DNA of 64,000 nt from Ilyonectria destructans (taxonomy: Eukaryota; Ascomycota; Sordariomycetes; Hypocreales; Nectriaceae). Position numbers and translations under genes: made by a program. The stretch is taken from the NCBI GenBank assembly GCA_020740775.1, contig JAHEWK010000024.1, forward strand, positions 648,625 to 712,624, given 5' to 3'. Numbering within the stretch: position 1 is the first letter of the stretch; each line of letters opens with the position of its first letter. Below the pieces are notes generated by a model, which was given only the letters and a program-made list of their open reading frames with translations, did no database searches and was not told the origin of the DNA. Of this stretch, positions 1 to 11,066 are shown piece after piece.

Positions 1-329
1 AAGGTAAAAGAAGACAAGGTGAGATATTCGGACGATTTAAATGGCTCGAACCAACGCTGGTGATAACCTAGTACTGCCGAGAGAAGCCTAGACTCCACAT
101 AGAGGAAGTGGCCACAGTGAGAGCTTATCCAGTGTAAGTGTTCGTGTGAGAATCAGCATATCACGGACCTGTCTCTGTTTACTTGTATCTTATGTTCTGT
201 ATATATGTTTTGTACATATGCTTCCCAAACCCTTGCGCCAGTTTCGGTTAACCAATCGATGCCTCATATGCCACAAACGCTGATGAGAAATAAATGCAAA
301 CCCCAATTTCAGCCACCCTCACCTCTACG
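1..329. other. Intergenic edge, no gene recognised
   Basis: This left-edge stretch lies downstream of the minus-strand MFS gene. It holds only short open frames without family resemblance. It probably includes the 3' untranslated region of that gene. Confidence 0.5.
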
Positions 330-2416
330 CTACAGGTCCTTGATCTCAAACCTTTTCCTCAGATACTCGCCATACTTCATGAAAAGCCACGGAGCTGGTA
401 GGAGCGCGGCTGCAACGAAGCCAAGCAAGCTATTGCCCCAGCCCATGCCGAGTTTATCGTACATGGGAAGACCGGCCAGGGGCAATAGAGCACCCGCGAT
501 AGACCTCATTACGGCGTTGGCGGCCAGGGCGGAAGCGGCGTATACGGTAAAGCTGTCTACGAGGTACATCTGGAGCGACTGTTTTTGGGCAGTTAGCGGT
601 GTTAATTTTCGACCAAGGGCAGAGGGTAAGAACAAACCATAAAGATGATGAGGTTTCCAATACCCATAATAGCAGTTCCGATGATGGGCGCAATCCAATG
701 AACCTTATACTCAGCCGTCCAGCCGTAGATGAACAATCCCGCGGGGAGCAACACGGCACCAATCCTTAGCGGCGGCAGTCTATACTCGGGCTTCATTCCA
801 CTGATGGTCGAGGCCGTGTCATCATCTCGAGCACCACCAGCCTCTCCACCATCGACCTGTGAAGCTTCGGCGGCGCGTTCCTTGTCCCGTGCAGCCATTT
901 TCTTGATATGTCGGTCGCTGGACACGGAGAAGTATGCAACGCCAATCATGCTTCCAACACCAAGGCCAAGAAATGTGAGGCCGGCGTTTATCGTGCTAAA
1001 GCCATATATGCGCATGAACAAGGGTGTGAGGCTAGTGAACATGAGATAGAGGTAAGCGTAGGCAAGGCCGACGTAGAGTCCGCAGATGATACAGATGGGG
1101 GAGAAGAGGAGCATCTTAAAGGGACGAAGGATTCCGCGCTTGAAATAGTCGGCCGGACTTAAGCCAGCATCAAGTTTCGAACGCAGGCGAGGGTTGCCCG
1201 TCTCCTTCTGGAGCTTCTCAGTCTTCCTCTTTAGGATCACGGGGGCGTACGTCTCGCCAGAGAAGATCAAGAAGATGGCCGAGAGTGTCCCGGATATGAT
1301 GGTGAGGATCCAAAAGACCCAGCGCCAGCCAAGGGCGTCTGACACAATTCCGCCAACAACTGGGCCGATGATGGGGCCGAGGAGAGGACCAATGGCGAAA
1401 CTAGCCATGGCAGCACCGCGCTTCTCCTGGACGATCATGTCGGCAATGGTTCCTCCGCCATTGGTGATGGGAGCAGACCCGAAGATGCCACTAAGGAAGC
1501 GAAAGGCGATGAGGGAGTCAAGCGTGGGCGCTTTGGCACAGGCGATGAGGAAGACTTTGAAAATTGGAGGTTGGTAAGACTGTTGATAAATGGGGAGTTT
1601 GATTACCGTAAAGCGACTTACCAATGAACCCAACATTGCAACCATGATAGACAGGGATACGGCCATACAACTCAGACAAAGGAGCAAAGATCATAGGTCC
1701 AGCCGCGAAGCCTAAGACGTAGACGGAGACGCAGAAGGAGGCGAGCTCGGTGCTCTTGCTCTCAAATTCGACCATTAGTTCTGGAACGCCAGGGGCGAAC
1801 ATAGCTGCGGGCAGTGTAAATCAGCATGCGAGCTCATATGATGGCCATGTTTATCGCATGAACAACCTGGGAAAATTCGATCAAGGAGCGAACCAAACTT
1901 ACACGACGCGAGGGGCGTGACAAAAGTCAACGCGCTGACAAGGACACAATTGAGAACCTTTCTCCAGCGAGCCCAGTTGTAGGGGTTTTCAGGGTCGCTG
2001 TCACTTTCCCACCAAACAATCTCGTTTTCGCTGCTGGAAGTCACTTCTCCGTCGTCTTCCTCATCCTCTTCTTTGTCGTCGTCCTCGTCATCTTTATTCC
2101 CATCTCTAGAGACTCGTTTCTCAAGATCTTGGTGTTCTTCACTTTTTCTCTTTTCCAAATCCCCGCGCAGTCGGTCGTGGTCACCGGCGACACTGCTGCT
2201 CCTCCTTGCCCGTCGACTGCTGACAATACTCGCTCGACGCTTGCGTTCTTCGGTCTCAGTCAGAATGAACCCGATGTTACTGGGAATGTCGGCGTCGTGT
2301 CCTTCGTCAATGGCCTCGCGTGTTTTTTCCTCCCGGGTAGGCTCTCGCCTTAAGCCGAGAGATGTAGTTGCGGGTTCCTCGTGTTGATCGGATGAGTTGG
2401 CTGGATGGTTAACCAT
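330..2416 (-). CDS. MFS multidrug/polyamine-type exporter (DHA1 family)
   Basis: Four exons on the minus strand: 1903-2416, 1622-1804, 638-1554 and 330-578. They give 620 residues, and the frame is kept across three introns of 59-98 bases with good GT and AG sites. Residues 1 to about 150 are a hydrophilic cytoplasmic tail with Arg-rich stretches and a long Asp/Glu run. The 12-helix transporter follows. Visible family signatures are GRIPVYHG between helices 2 and 3, NGGGTIADM, the motif C antiporter signature [14 protein letters not shown] near 288-301, and a C-terminal YAASALAAN...LRS-like block. These features are typical of fungal Tpo1/bicyclomycin-resistance-like DHA1 proton antiporters of the plasma membrane, which export drugs, polyamines or metabolites; the substrate cannot be read from sequence. 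The start is the first ATG of the exon 1 frame. An AflR-like regulator lies 1.8 kb upstream on the same strand. Confidence 0.93.
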
Positions 2417-4244
2417 TGTGGTCGTAGGAGTCGTCTATCCTATCATTGAAAATGTATGAATTAGCTCCACGGTCATTACTAACACTATCTCTGTGAATTG
2501 AATGCGCATAAGAAGTCATTGTCATAGATGTTTTGAGAACGCGTAAGTTACTTGTACTTGAAGGATGATCAAGTTCGACAACTCATCAATCAACCAACTA
2601 CCATAACTTCCGGTTCCGAGATTGTCCAAGGAGGATGCGGTGGGTACGTACCGTCACGGGAAAAGCTTCCCGGTTAAGCTTGACTCAGTTCGGAGTTCCC
2701 CAGAGAGTAGCTCAGTTCTAGCGAGCCAACAGTGGGCAACGGGCCCAAATATGGTGGGGAGAAGCCCTGCAGAGTAGCCGCTTACAGCGGGTCTGGGGAT
2801 GTGATCCACTGAATCATCCACTGATCGCCACTAGAAATTTCCACTGAGCAGTGGGGAAGCTCCAGTCAGTTGAGGCCAAGAAATTGGGGGTGGTCTGACA
2901 ACAAAAGAAACACCAAGGAAGACAAGAAGAAGAGGCCAGAGAGGAGAAGACAGATGAGAATAAAGAAATGGTTGATTCGAGCCCGAATCATATGTCAGGG
3001 CCTTGGCAAAGCTTTTGGGATGACTTACGTACAACCACGGCACGGCCTGGCAGAGTTGGTTGCCTTTTTTGTAACCGTTTGGCATGAAAGTGAGGTCAGT
3101 CTTGGTAGGTGAGCGGGAACGGACGGTCGAAGCGTTTGTCCGACAGGTCGGAAGATAGTTGATGCAACAACAAGGGGAAGATGGAATGAGGGTAATGCAA
3201 AGATGACGAGACAAAGAAACGAGAGGGAAGAGGAGGCGATGAGGAGAAAGAGTGAGACTGAGGGAAATGAAAATTATTGCCGTTCGTAGCCCAGGCAGTT
3301 CGTCGTCTCGTCCGATTAGATCCTCCCAGTACCACGGGTGTCCCAATCTCCGCCACCCCTGCTCTTCGCTTCGGATCCGTTGTTCCCCAGCCTTGGGTCC
3401 ATGTCTCTCTGCAACAGTCGTTATGTACGTAGTATTGTTCATAAGCCCTTCGGGCTTTTAGACGACTCCGAACAAGCTTGCCTTGATTTGGCTTGCTTGA
3501 GGACGGCAGACGCACCTCATTCACGTGTACCCGAAGAGCCCCAGGGCTGCCCCGGTTCCAAGAATCCAACCAGAACCAAAGGTGCTCGAGTCCATCTGGC
3601 CTGATTGGTCTCTAGTACGCTCCACCATGTGGTTCAATCGCTTCATGGAGGGTCGGTACGCGTCCAGGACCATCGGAGTGGGCGTCTGATGGAGCCCTGG
3701 GGTCGTATGGGCGAACAAGGAGTCGAGGACCCCGGTCTCCGCGATTTCAGGCCGTTGGGTCTTCTCGGCCGACCGACTCCTCAACGCCGGTCACCATTCC
3801 CCGCTAATGTCCATGGCGCGGAAGTCGGCACGCACCCCCTTCACGACTTCTGTGCTTGTTTGCCCGACCTACCCCAATTGAGCTCTGGTCGTGCGGTAGG
3901 ATCTGGGCCGTTGTTTGAGTGCTAGCAGTTCAGGATAAATGGCTGATCAACATGGAGCTGACCAAGCAATGGGACGGCAGGTTACCAAGATTGGCGAGGA
4001 TGGTGGCGTGCCCCTGTCAGTCATTGTTTGGCGCTCGATACGTCCTCATTTCCGTACTGTGTACTTAAGTACGTAGTTTATGCCAATGTTGTTTGCAGTA
4101 GGGCCGTCTTTAGGTCTGGGGTCCCTCTGGCCTATCTGGGTTACTTCAACAGATGAGTTGGTGTGCCTCTTTTGACGTCAATTTGCCGAGGAATAGCCCA
4201 GGGTCGTAGACACAGCATAGCATGTCGCGAAGACCTTGATCAAC
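2417..4244. other. Intergenic, 1.8 kb, no convincing gene
   Basis: This is the MFS promoter and the 3' side of the regulator gene. Several open frames (for example minus 3521-3784, 87 residues, ending GAALGLFGYT) show no recognisable domain and overlap others on both strands. There is a small perfect hairpin around 3443-3460 (AAGCCCTTCGGGCTT). Confidence 0.4.
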
Positions 4245-5279
4245 TCATCCTAGGATCCCAGAACTAAACACTTTTGTCCTGAGTCCCTTCATGTCGGCAA
4301 GTGTGCCCACCGAACGTAGCGCGAGGGCCTCGCATTGTAAGCTAAGCGCACGAGACTCCAGCGAAGTCTCACCGGCGGCAGATATAATCAATTCAGACAT
4401 CTCTTGACGTCTCGCTTCCAATGAAGAATGAAGCTCCACCAACATTGCAATCATTATGGAGGCGGCAGAGTCTCTGGGTGCCACAAATGAGCCGATCCGA
4501 ATCTCGGGGATATCAAAATTGGGCTCGCTGTCTTTGGGCAAAGTCAAGAAGACGTGGGCGCAGACTCTTGAATGATCCATGAGGTTGTCAAAGATATCGA
4601 GCAACCGCAGGTGGCAGGCGATTAGGAGGTTCAGGAGAGAGTGGTCCAGGATGGGTGGCGACCTGGGCCGGAGGGACTGGCGCAGATGATGCATGCAGTC
4701 GGAGATGGTGCACAGGTTGTCTTCTGGAGGCCGGTTGACATGGCGGTGCGCTTTCTTGAGGACTGGAGGATAGAGCAGTGCCAACTGCTGCCCTTGCTGG
4801 AGCAAGAGCTCAATGGTCGACTGCATATCGAATCTTGCAGTGGCAGATTGCGAAATTTGCTTTACCATTTCAACGGACATGTGTCTGTGGATGGAAGACA
4901 ATGGGAAATCGCTGTGGACGCGATCTAGCGAAACCATGAGGTTGGCCAGCTCGGAGGTGTTGCTCAAGGAGGGTGTGTCGGCGTTGTCGCTGACAGGTGG
5001 CGTGGTGACGAATGGATTAGTGCTTTGGACTGCGTCGCCATTGGGACTATTATTGCAGACTTGGTCGAATTCCAACAGAGAAGACCAGTCGAAGGCAGCC
5101 AAGTCGGGCTGTTGGCCGCCCCCTACAGTCCCATTTCGCAGAAGTGATCTGGTTGGAGGACTGAAGATGCAGGGAACAGCGGCTTTTGCGCAGCGGCTAC
5201 AGATGAGGGAGCCAGGTTGTTTTGGACATCGTAGCTTCTTGTCGTGACAACGGTCGCAGGCTTGGCGAAGGTCAGCCAT
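4245..5279 (-). CDS. AflR-like Zn2Cys6 transcription factor
   Basis: Single-exon gene of 344 residues. The extreme N-terminus carries a binuclear zinc cluster with cysteines at 8, 11, 18, 27, 30 and 37 (CX2CX6CX8CX2CX6C) and a basic KKLRCPK loop, followed by a short linker. The rest has the compact mostly helical layout of AflR-type regulators, with the family-like stretches RQEMSELI and CEALALRSVGTLADMK, rather than the roughly 600-residue fungal_trans middle domain. Such proteins act in the nucleus on CGG/CCG half sites and often control secondary-metabolite or transport genes. The nearest candidate target is the co-oriented exporter at 330-2416. The start is the first ATG, eight codons before the first Cys ligand, as is usual in this family. 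The target pathway is unknown, and no biosynthetic enzyme is visible between the two genes. Confidence 0.85.
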   Translation of the reverse strand: MADLRQACDRCHDKKLRCPKQPGSLICSRCAKAAVPCIFSPPTRSLLRNGTVGGGQQPDLAAFDWSSLLEFDQVCNNSPNGDAVQSTNPFVTTPPVSDNADTPSLSNTSELANLMVSLDRVHSDFPLSSIHRHMSVEMVKQISQSATARFDMQSTIELLLQQGQQLALLYPPVLKKAHRHVNRPPEDNLCTISDCMHHLRQSLRPRSPPILDHSLLNLLIACHLRLLDIFDNLMDHSRVCAHVFLTLPKDSEPNFDIPEIRIGSFVAPRDSAASIMIAMLVELHSSLEARRQEMSELIISAAGETSLESRALSLQCEALALRSVGTLADMKGLRTKVFSSGILG

Positions 5280-6016
5280 TGTTTTATGAAAGGTGGTGTT
5301 GTGATGGGGAGTTGAAGTAAGCGGGATGTTGATGTGCGCAATTCAGGCTGCACACATTCAACACCGCCTGGGAAGGAACCCACCCGCTTCATGGCTGAGG
5401 AACCTACCCTGGAGAGCCGCAACGAATGGTCGTCAGTGATATATTACCTCCCAACCATGCTTTTTAAATCAAGTTTAAAAACATTCGGGGCTTAAATGAG
5501 ACACTTATAACTGATCTGAGTGTGATATCTGTGAAGGAGGAAACTTAATTGGTCAGGATGTGGTGAACAATGCCTCTGCAGCAGGCTCTATTAACAGATG
5601 ACATCAATGCGCATTGCGAAGGGTGCCGATACTAGGTATATGAGCAACTACCTAAATCATAAATGGGCATTAAAATAGACGGCAAAGTAAACTTCAAGTA
5701 TAAACTCATAATTTAAAGTGGCTCTATGTTTTTTGCCATGTCTATTGCATGGGGAAGCACCTGGGTTGCCGGATAGCGACCTGCTGTCGGCGTGTCACCT
5801 GCTGCATCACGCCTATTTTTAAGACGATCAGCAGTAACAGCCGACAAACGCCTCCTGCTCTTCCGATCCTCCAATAGCTTCCTTCTCACGTTCCTCTCCC
5901 GTTACCATCCGTCCCACATCAACAGAACATCAATAGTTTCAACGACGCTCCTCCATCCGCACTATGACGGCTGCGCTGGCATCTGAGATCGATGCCCGCG
6001 CCGCCGCTACACTATC
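5280..6016. other. Divergent intergenic region (regulator / IKS1)
   Basis: This stretch lies between two divergently transcribed genes and therefore holds both promoters. An A+T-rich core at about 5460-5720 is followed by a pyrimidine-rich leader before the kinase start. No gene is seen. Confidence 0.5.
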
Positions 6017-8361
6017 ATGTCGCTGATTCCCTACCAACCCCACGAGGGCCGGGAGATTGTCCTGTACGTCATTCGCCATCCGCCCGCATCATCCCACTCA
6101 TCCCGATCCCATGCTCACCCTAGCTGCGCAGCCGTCACCACAACGCCATCGTCGTCCGCGACTCGACCTCCCACCGACTCGAGATTCGAGGCCTCTCAGA
6201 ATGTCCCACCTGCCACCAGCCGCTGACCGGCCGCCCCTCCCCCTCTCCCGACCGGCCGCCGTATGACCGGTCATTTGGCGCCCGCCATGAGTCCTACGTC
6301 GACCCGGACTACTTTCGCATGCTCCGCGCCGCCAACGCCGACGCCGTTCCCGATAATGCGCCCCCGAGCCCCGTGCGGAGGTTCTTCACGCCCGCCCTCG
6401 GAGATACCACCAGGCCCGTAGCTCAGGCGTCGTACTCTGCCCCCGAGATCCAGGACGGCACCGCCGAGTTCGTCTCCAGCACCCCCGGTGTCGCTCCGAT
6501 CGCAGGCAGCAAGATACGGCGGAATGCCTTCAGCCCCGGCTACTTCAATACGTTCTTCGTCGAGGAGAGAGTCCTCGGAAAGGGAGGCAAGGGTGTCGTC
6601 CTGCTGGTACGCCACGAAATCGACGGCTGTGCTTTGGGTCAGTTTGCCTGCAAACGAGTCCCCGTGGGCGATGACCACGCCTGGTTGGAGAAAGTCCTCA
6701 TTGAAGTTGAGCTGCTTGCCAAACTGTCACACCCGAACCTTGTCTCATACCGCCATGTCTGGCTGGAGGATGTCAGGCTGACCCGCTTCGGCCCCAGCGT
6801 GGCATGCGCCTTCATTCTCCAGCAATACTGCAATGGTGGCGACCTTCAACAATATCTTGTTGGCGGAGCACCCAGAGAGGCAACCAAAGAAGAGCTCAAG
6901 GCTCAGATGCGCCGGAGGTCAAAAGGCCAGCTGGACCCTCCGACAGATCTGTTCTCAGGCAACCGCCAGCTGTCGTTTGATGAAATCTACTCCCTCTTCA
7001 AGGACATCACCTCTGGTGTTGCCTATCTCCATGCCGCAAACTACATCCATCGCGATCTCAAACCTAGTAACTGCCTCCTGCACCATGAGGGTGGAAGGCT
7101 GATTTGCCTTATTAGCGACTTTGGCGAAGTCCAGCCCGAGAACACCGTCCGCAAGTCTTCTGGGACGACAGGCACCATTTCTTACTGCGCCCCCGAGGTT
7201 CTTAAGATGGAGTCTTCAGGACGCTACGGGAATTTCACTACCAAATCGGATATTTTCTCCCTAGGAATGATTCTATTCTTCATGTGCTTCGGAAGATTGC
7301 CATATCACAACGCCAATGCCATCCAGGAGGAGCTCGAGGATGTAGACAAACTCAGAGCTGAGATAACTCACTGGCAAGGCTTCCAAGATGAACGGAGGCA
7401 ACGTCCAGACCTCCCCTCGAAGCTCTACCAGCTCTTGAAGAAGTTGCTGTCGCTGAATCCTGTCGAGCGCCCTAGTGCCAACGAAGTCCTCAAGGCGATG
7501 AGAGGTGAATCCCTGAGTTTTGATGTAAGAGAAGACCATGCCCCGGTTCCCGCGCTCAGCATCAACGGGAACAGAGTCCAAAGCCTCGACTCCCCTGCAG
7601 CCCCCAGTACTCCGGTCCCAGGTGAGTGTCGGACTTTATCATGTCTTGACAAGTCTTGCTCTTACTGTTAAGCAGGGTCACGCCAGCGCCAGCGCCCAAA
7701 CTCACCGGATAACTTCCAGTCGATTGACGAGTGGCCTGGATCTTCGCAGAGAGACAAATCACCATCCACGGGTGTACGAGGTATGCGCCAGGACCAAGCT
7801 CATCCGGCCGGCCCTCGCCACCGTGCCTCCCATTCAATGGTGATATCCCGCAGCCAGGACAGAGCTCGTAGTCCTGCTGTCGCCAACGACGTCCATGAGC
7901 AGCTCGAAGAAACTGAACGAGAATCCTTCAGCCCTCCACTCTTGATGGCACCCCCAGGCACCGTCTCGAGAATGATGGGCAGTAGGCTTGGTGGTCTCTT
8001 CTTTCGCGTAATGACCATCTCAGAGCCGCATCTCCCTCTACTGAGCTACATTGGGCGCCTGACTATCTTTCTTGCCAAGATGGCCTCACTCACTAGGCCT
8101 TGTTGGCCGTTTATCGTCAATTCCCAGATTGGCATCCCGCTAGTAGCCGTGGCTGCCCTGGACTTGGGCTTGCCACAACTAACGAGGCCTCTACTGGTGA
8201 CCGGACTCGACCATAGGAGCCTTATTCCAAGCGGAGCCTATGCTTGGGGCCTAGGAACAAGTCTGCTCTTACTGGCGTTTCACTTCATTGTCCTGTGGAT
8301 GGCCTCGGAATCGAAAGCCCTGTGTGCAACAAGTGAGCATGAGGGATTGCCTGAGTGGTAA
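6017..8361 (+). CDS. iks1: IKS1-like Ser/Thr protein kinase with hydrophobic tail
   Basis: Three exons (6017-6063, 6132-7621, 7676-8361) give 740 residues. The N-terminus (MSLIPYQPHEGREIVL, then RHHNAIVVRD) and the CPTCHQPL pair are typical of the fungal IKS kinase family, which supports the 47-base first exon. The kinase domain spans about 158-475, with Gly loop GKGGKG, the VAIK-type Lys at 190 in FACKRV, catalytic HRDLKPSN with Asp324, and DFGE with Asp345. CAPEV and a SDIFSLGMILF block follow. A Ser/Pro/Arg-rich linker comes next, and the last 100 residues or so contain two or three hydrophobic segments consistent with membrane anchoring. IKS1 is poorly characterised; yeast mutants were originally noted for ira1-linked sensitivity. 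The catalytic residues are all present, so it should be active. A one-base phase at each splice site confirms the joins. Confidence 0.88.
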
Positions 8362-9092
8362 GGATGAGAAATCATCGACCGAGAATGAACCTTTTACCCC
8401 ACTCAGCTGGTATGAGATGAACCAAATGCGGCTGAGCCTCTCCAGTTTCATCGAGGGAGAAACAAGATATCGTGCACTCCTTGGACTGGACCGGAGCTCA
8501 ACAGCCCGTTCATCCCCTGGGACATTCAAACTGCAGAAGCCTGACCGTTTGATAATTTGCATTTATCTACGGCCTAAAAGCTACATACACAATAGAGAAT
8601 ACAATTTGCTCTCCCACCGGAAACATTGAACCACTGTTCAAACATTTCGAGGACCATCGTATTGACGCTCGCTGCGGTGAAGATAATGCATGGTATAGTG
8701 ATTTCATGAGTAGCTGGGTGTTACCATATCAAGGATGCCTGTATTGCAATATAGCTTCGTCAATCTCTTCATCTGCCTAAAAGAAGAAAGAATCACATAT
8801 CATGCGCTGTACTAAACTGCTGTTAGTACCGAGCCCTCTTCCATTGTGGATATCTAGAGCCTCAATTTTAGCTTGCCAATATTTATCACAGTCGCCCAGT
8901 TTGAAATCATAAATTATTTGAATATTAGATTACTAGTATTCTTATTGACTTCTACAATGTTTCCTAAACCTAGTGTCTACTCTTTGTTTCCCACACTACA
9001 AACCGCTGACCTTCGATAGATAACCGGGCAAACCGAATTACTGGAAGTATTGTCTCTGCATCGTGGACCTGCTGCTTGGTCAATGTTGTGGT
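8362..9092. other. Convergent intergenic region
   Basis: This stretch lies between the 3' ends of two convergent genes. It is A+T-rich at about 8830-8960. No open frame is supported. Confidence 0.5.
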
Positions 9093-9533
9093 CTAGGTGT
9101 CATTCTTCGTATCAGGGTCCGCTTCTCCTGAGTTTGGGTTTACTTCCCTGGCTCGGTCTGTTCCGTCCGTAGGCTCGGTATTAAGAAGACTATGGAAGGC
9201 GCTTTGCTTCTTCTCGGCTGGGAGCTCATCGGAATAGGAGTCTTCGAATTCCCATTCTTGATTTTCGGAATCTTCCTCGTCTGTCACCTTCGGCTGATAT
9301 GTTCTTGCTAGGCAGCCAAGGCAATAACCATCCACATGTGTAGAAAACCCCCGGTGTGGGTAAATGTCGTATTTCGGACAACACTGATTGACAACCGATG
9401 CAGCTTCGCACTGGAGTAGAAAAGTTGAGTCCTCGTAAAATCGGAATCCCTCCTTTGCCGCGTTGGGAATCTCGGCGGGACACCGCGTCGATTCGCAGCC
9501 GCAGCGGAAGGTGACCCGAGCGTACCAGCACAT
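9093..9533 (-). CDS. Small Cys-rich hypothetical protein
   Basis: Single-exon frame of 146 residues with a clean ATG. The first half is Cys-rich, with cysteines at 2, 11, 13, 18, 42, 51, 52, 71 and 74, in an arrangement that looks structured: CGC, CC and CLGC pairs. The second half is acidic and low in complexity, ending in a Glu/Asp/Asn-rich tail. There is no signal peptide, so disulfide-rich secretion is not indicated; metal binding is possible. I do not recognise a family. The uneven composition, the Cys spacing and the lack of a comparable frame on the other strand favour a real gene, but it could be a chance frame. Confidence 0.5.
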   Translation of the reverse strand: MCWYARVTFRCGCESTRCPAEIPNAAKEGFRFYEDSTFLLQCEAASVVNQCCPKYDIYPHRGFSTHVDGYCLGCLARTYQPKVTDEEDSENQEWEFEDSYSDELPAEKKQSAFHSLLNTEPTDGTDRAREVNPNSGEADPDTKNDT

Positions 9534-11066
9534 GATGATTGAGGACGGAGGAAGAAGTTAACGAAGAGAAAGAAGAGTAAGAAGAAGGCAGCGGAAGAGT
9601 TCCGAGCAGAAAATATGATTTGTAAGACACAGGATGAGCTTTTAGTGGCGGTTGTGAAAGTGAGAGGATGGCTGGGTTTCGGAGACGACTGGCTTCGATT
9701 TATACTTGACGCTATCATATCTGCTCCGAGAACTGGATGAGTGTCTTTCGAAATATGATAACATGTTGATAAGACTCTATGGTGAACCTGAGTAACGAGA
9801 CTACACGTATTCCAACCCGAGGAAGCTGTTCAAACTTTTGGACTGGTTTGCGAATGAGTTGGTGGTGTTGTTAGCCAGATACCTGAACATATAATGAACA
9901 GTCCGGCCTGACCTTTCACTATCCATGTTCGCTCAGGACTCGAGCAGAGGAGGGAGTAACAAAGACAGAGTTCCCTGCAGCATAGGTCGCCGGGAATTCT
10001 CTTCTGCTCCTCAACGTGACATGTGACCGTGCTCTCGTGTTGCAAATGGGACTTCTCTGGCGATTCCTCCAACCCGTACCAGTGACTTCCAGAGGTCAAG
10101 TCCTCATGTAGTAGCGAAGCGAACAAATGACAGCACCCGGCATGTTCTGCGGACGAGTCGACTGTGACGTCGGAGTCGCCCCAGGTTCCGCCACGAACAC
10201 CCCAAACTCGTTGGTTTCTAGACCACTTCTCAGCTCTCCGCACTCATGTTTGCTTTCATTGCCAAGAAATGGGGCTGTTGCCGAGGTTAACTCAGCCATT
10301 TCCGGTTGCCCGCTGAGGCGCCGTGATATGAAGTCAAGTGGCCTGACAACAACAAAGACTAAGACGCCCTGTCTGTCAGCTCCGCCACGGGAGGACCCGT
10401 GCTCGGATAGGGAGCCCTGGGAGGCCAGATTTGCGCCATCTCATCATGCCAGAACCCAAGATTATCGAGGCGCCTCATCTGTTTCTGCATCTTCTCCTTT
10501 CGTCATCAGTCCACTCCCCCGGAAACATCATCATGGATCCACACAACCAATACATCGGTCAGGTCAGGGGTTCGTCGAAACCAGAGCAGTGACAGCACCT
10601 ATCGTGCATCTGCTTCATCGTGGTTGTGTCCCTCGGGGGTATTATCCGCTACCCGGTGGAAACCCATGCATGATCCTTGCTGGCACATGTCCACCTTGAT
10701 CCGGTGTGGATGCATGAACTTATCCACACGGCTCCCCGGAAACTTACGCCCTGCCTGCTGCATCACGCCATCTTCTTTATGCTATGTGCTCCAAGCTAAA
10801 CCTGCTACCTAGATGTTGTCTCGGAGTCGATCATGGACCATTAAAGCTTTGGTTATCATAAGCATCCTCACATTGGACAATTGTAACATAGATAGATGTT
10901 GAAGAGTTGATAGGAGTCTGTTTTCCCCCTAGCTCATTGATTCTTCATTTAGAACTCGAAAACCCAGTACCTAACCCTGAAGCAACCCTTGCCCTTGTCT
11001 ATCATTACTTGTTTGTGTATTAAAGCATTTCCGCCTGTCCCTTCCTGTCCTTTGGGCTCAACCCAT
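9534..11066. other. Intergenic, 1.5 kb, no convincing gene
   Basis: Open frames exist on both strands (plus 10127-10699, minus 9830-10243, minus 10096-10299), but they overlap each other and show no domain or consistent splicing. The right end is the 3' flank of pyruvate kinase. Confidence 0.4.

Noticed and set aside
2975..2996. GATTCGAGCCCGAATC hairpin as a tRNA arm
   Set aside because: The loop length is wrong for a T-arm and no cloverleaf surrounds it.
3440..3462. AAGCCCTTCGGGCTTTT as a transcription terminator
   Set aside because: It looks like a bacterial rho-independent terminator, but the setting is fungal and no gene ends there.
10127..10699. 190-residue plus-strand frame
   Set aside because: No domain, overlapped by minus-strand frames, and composition typical of non-coding DNA here.
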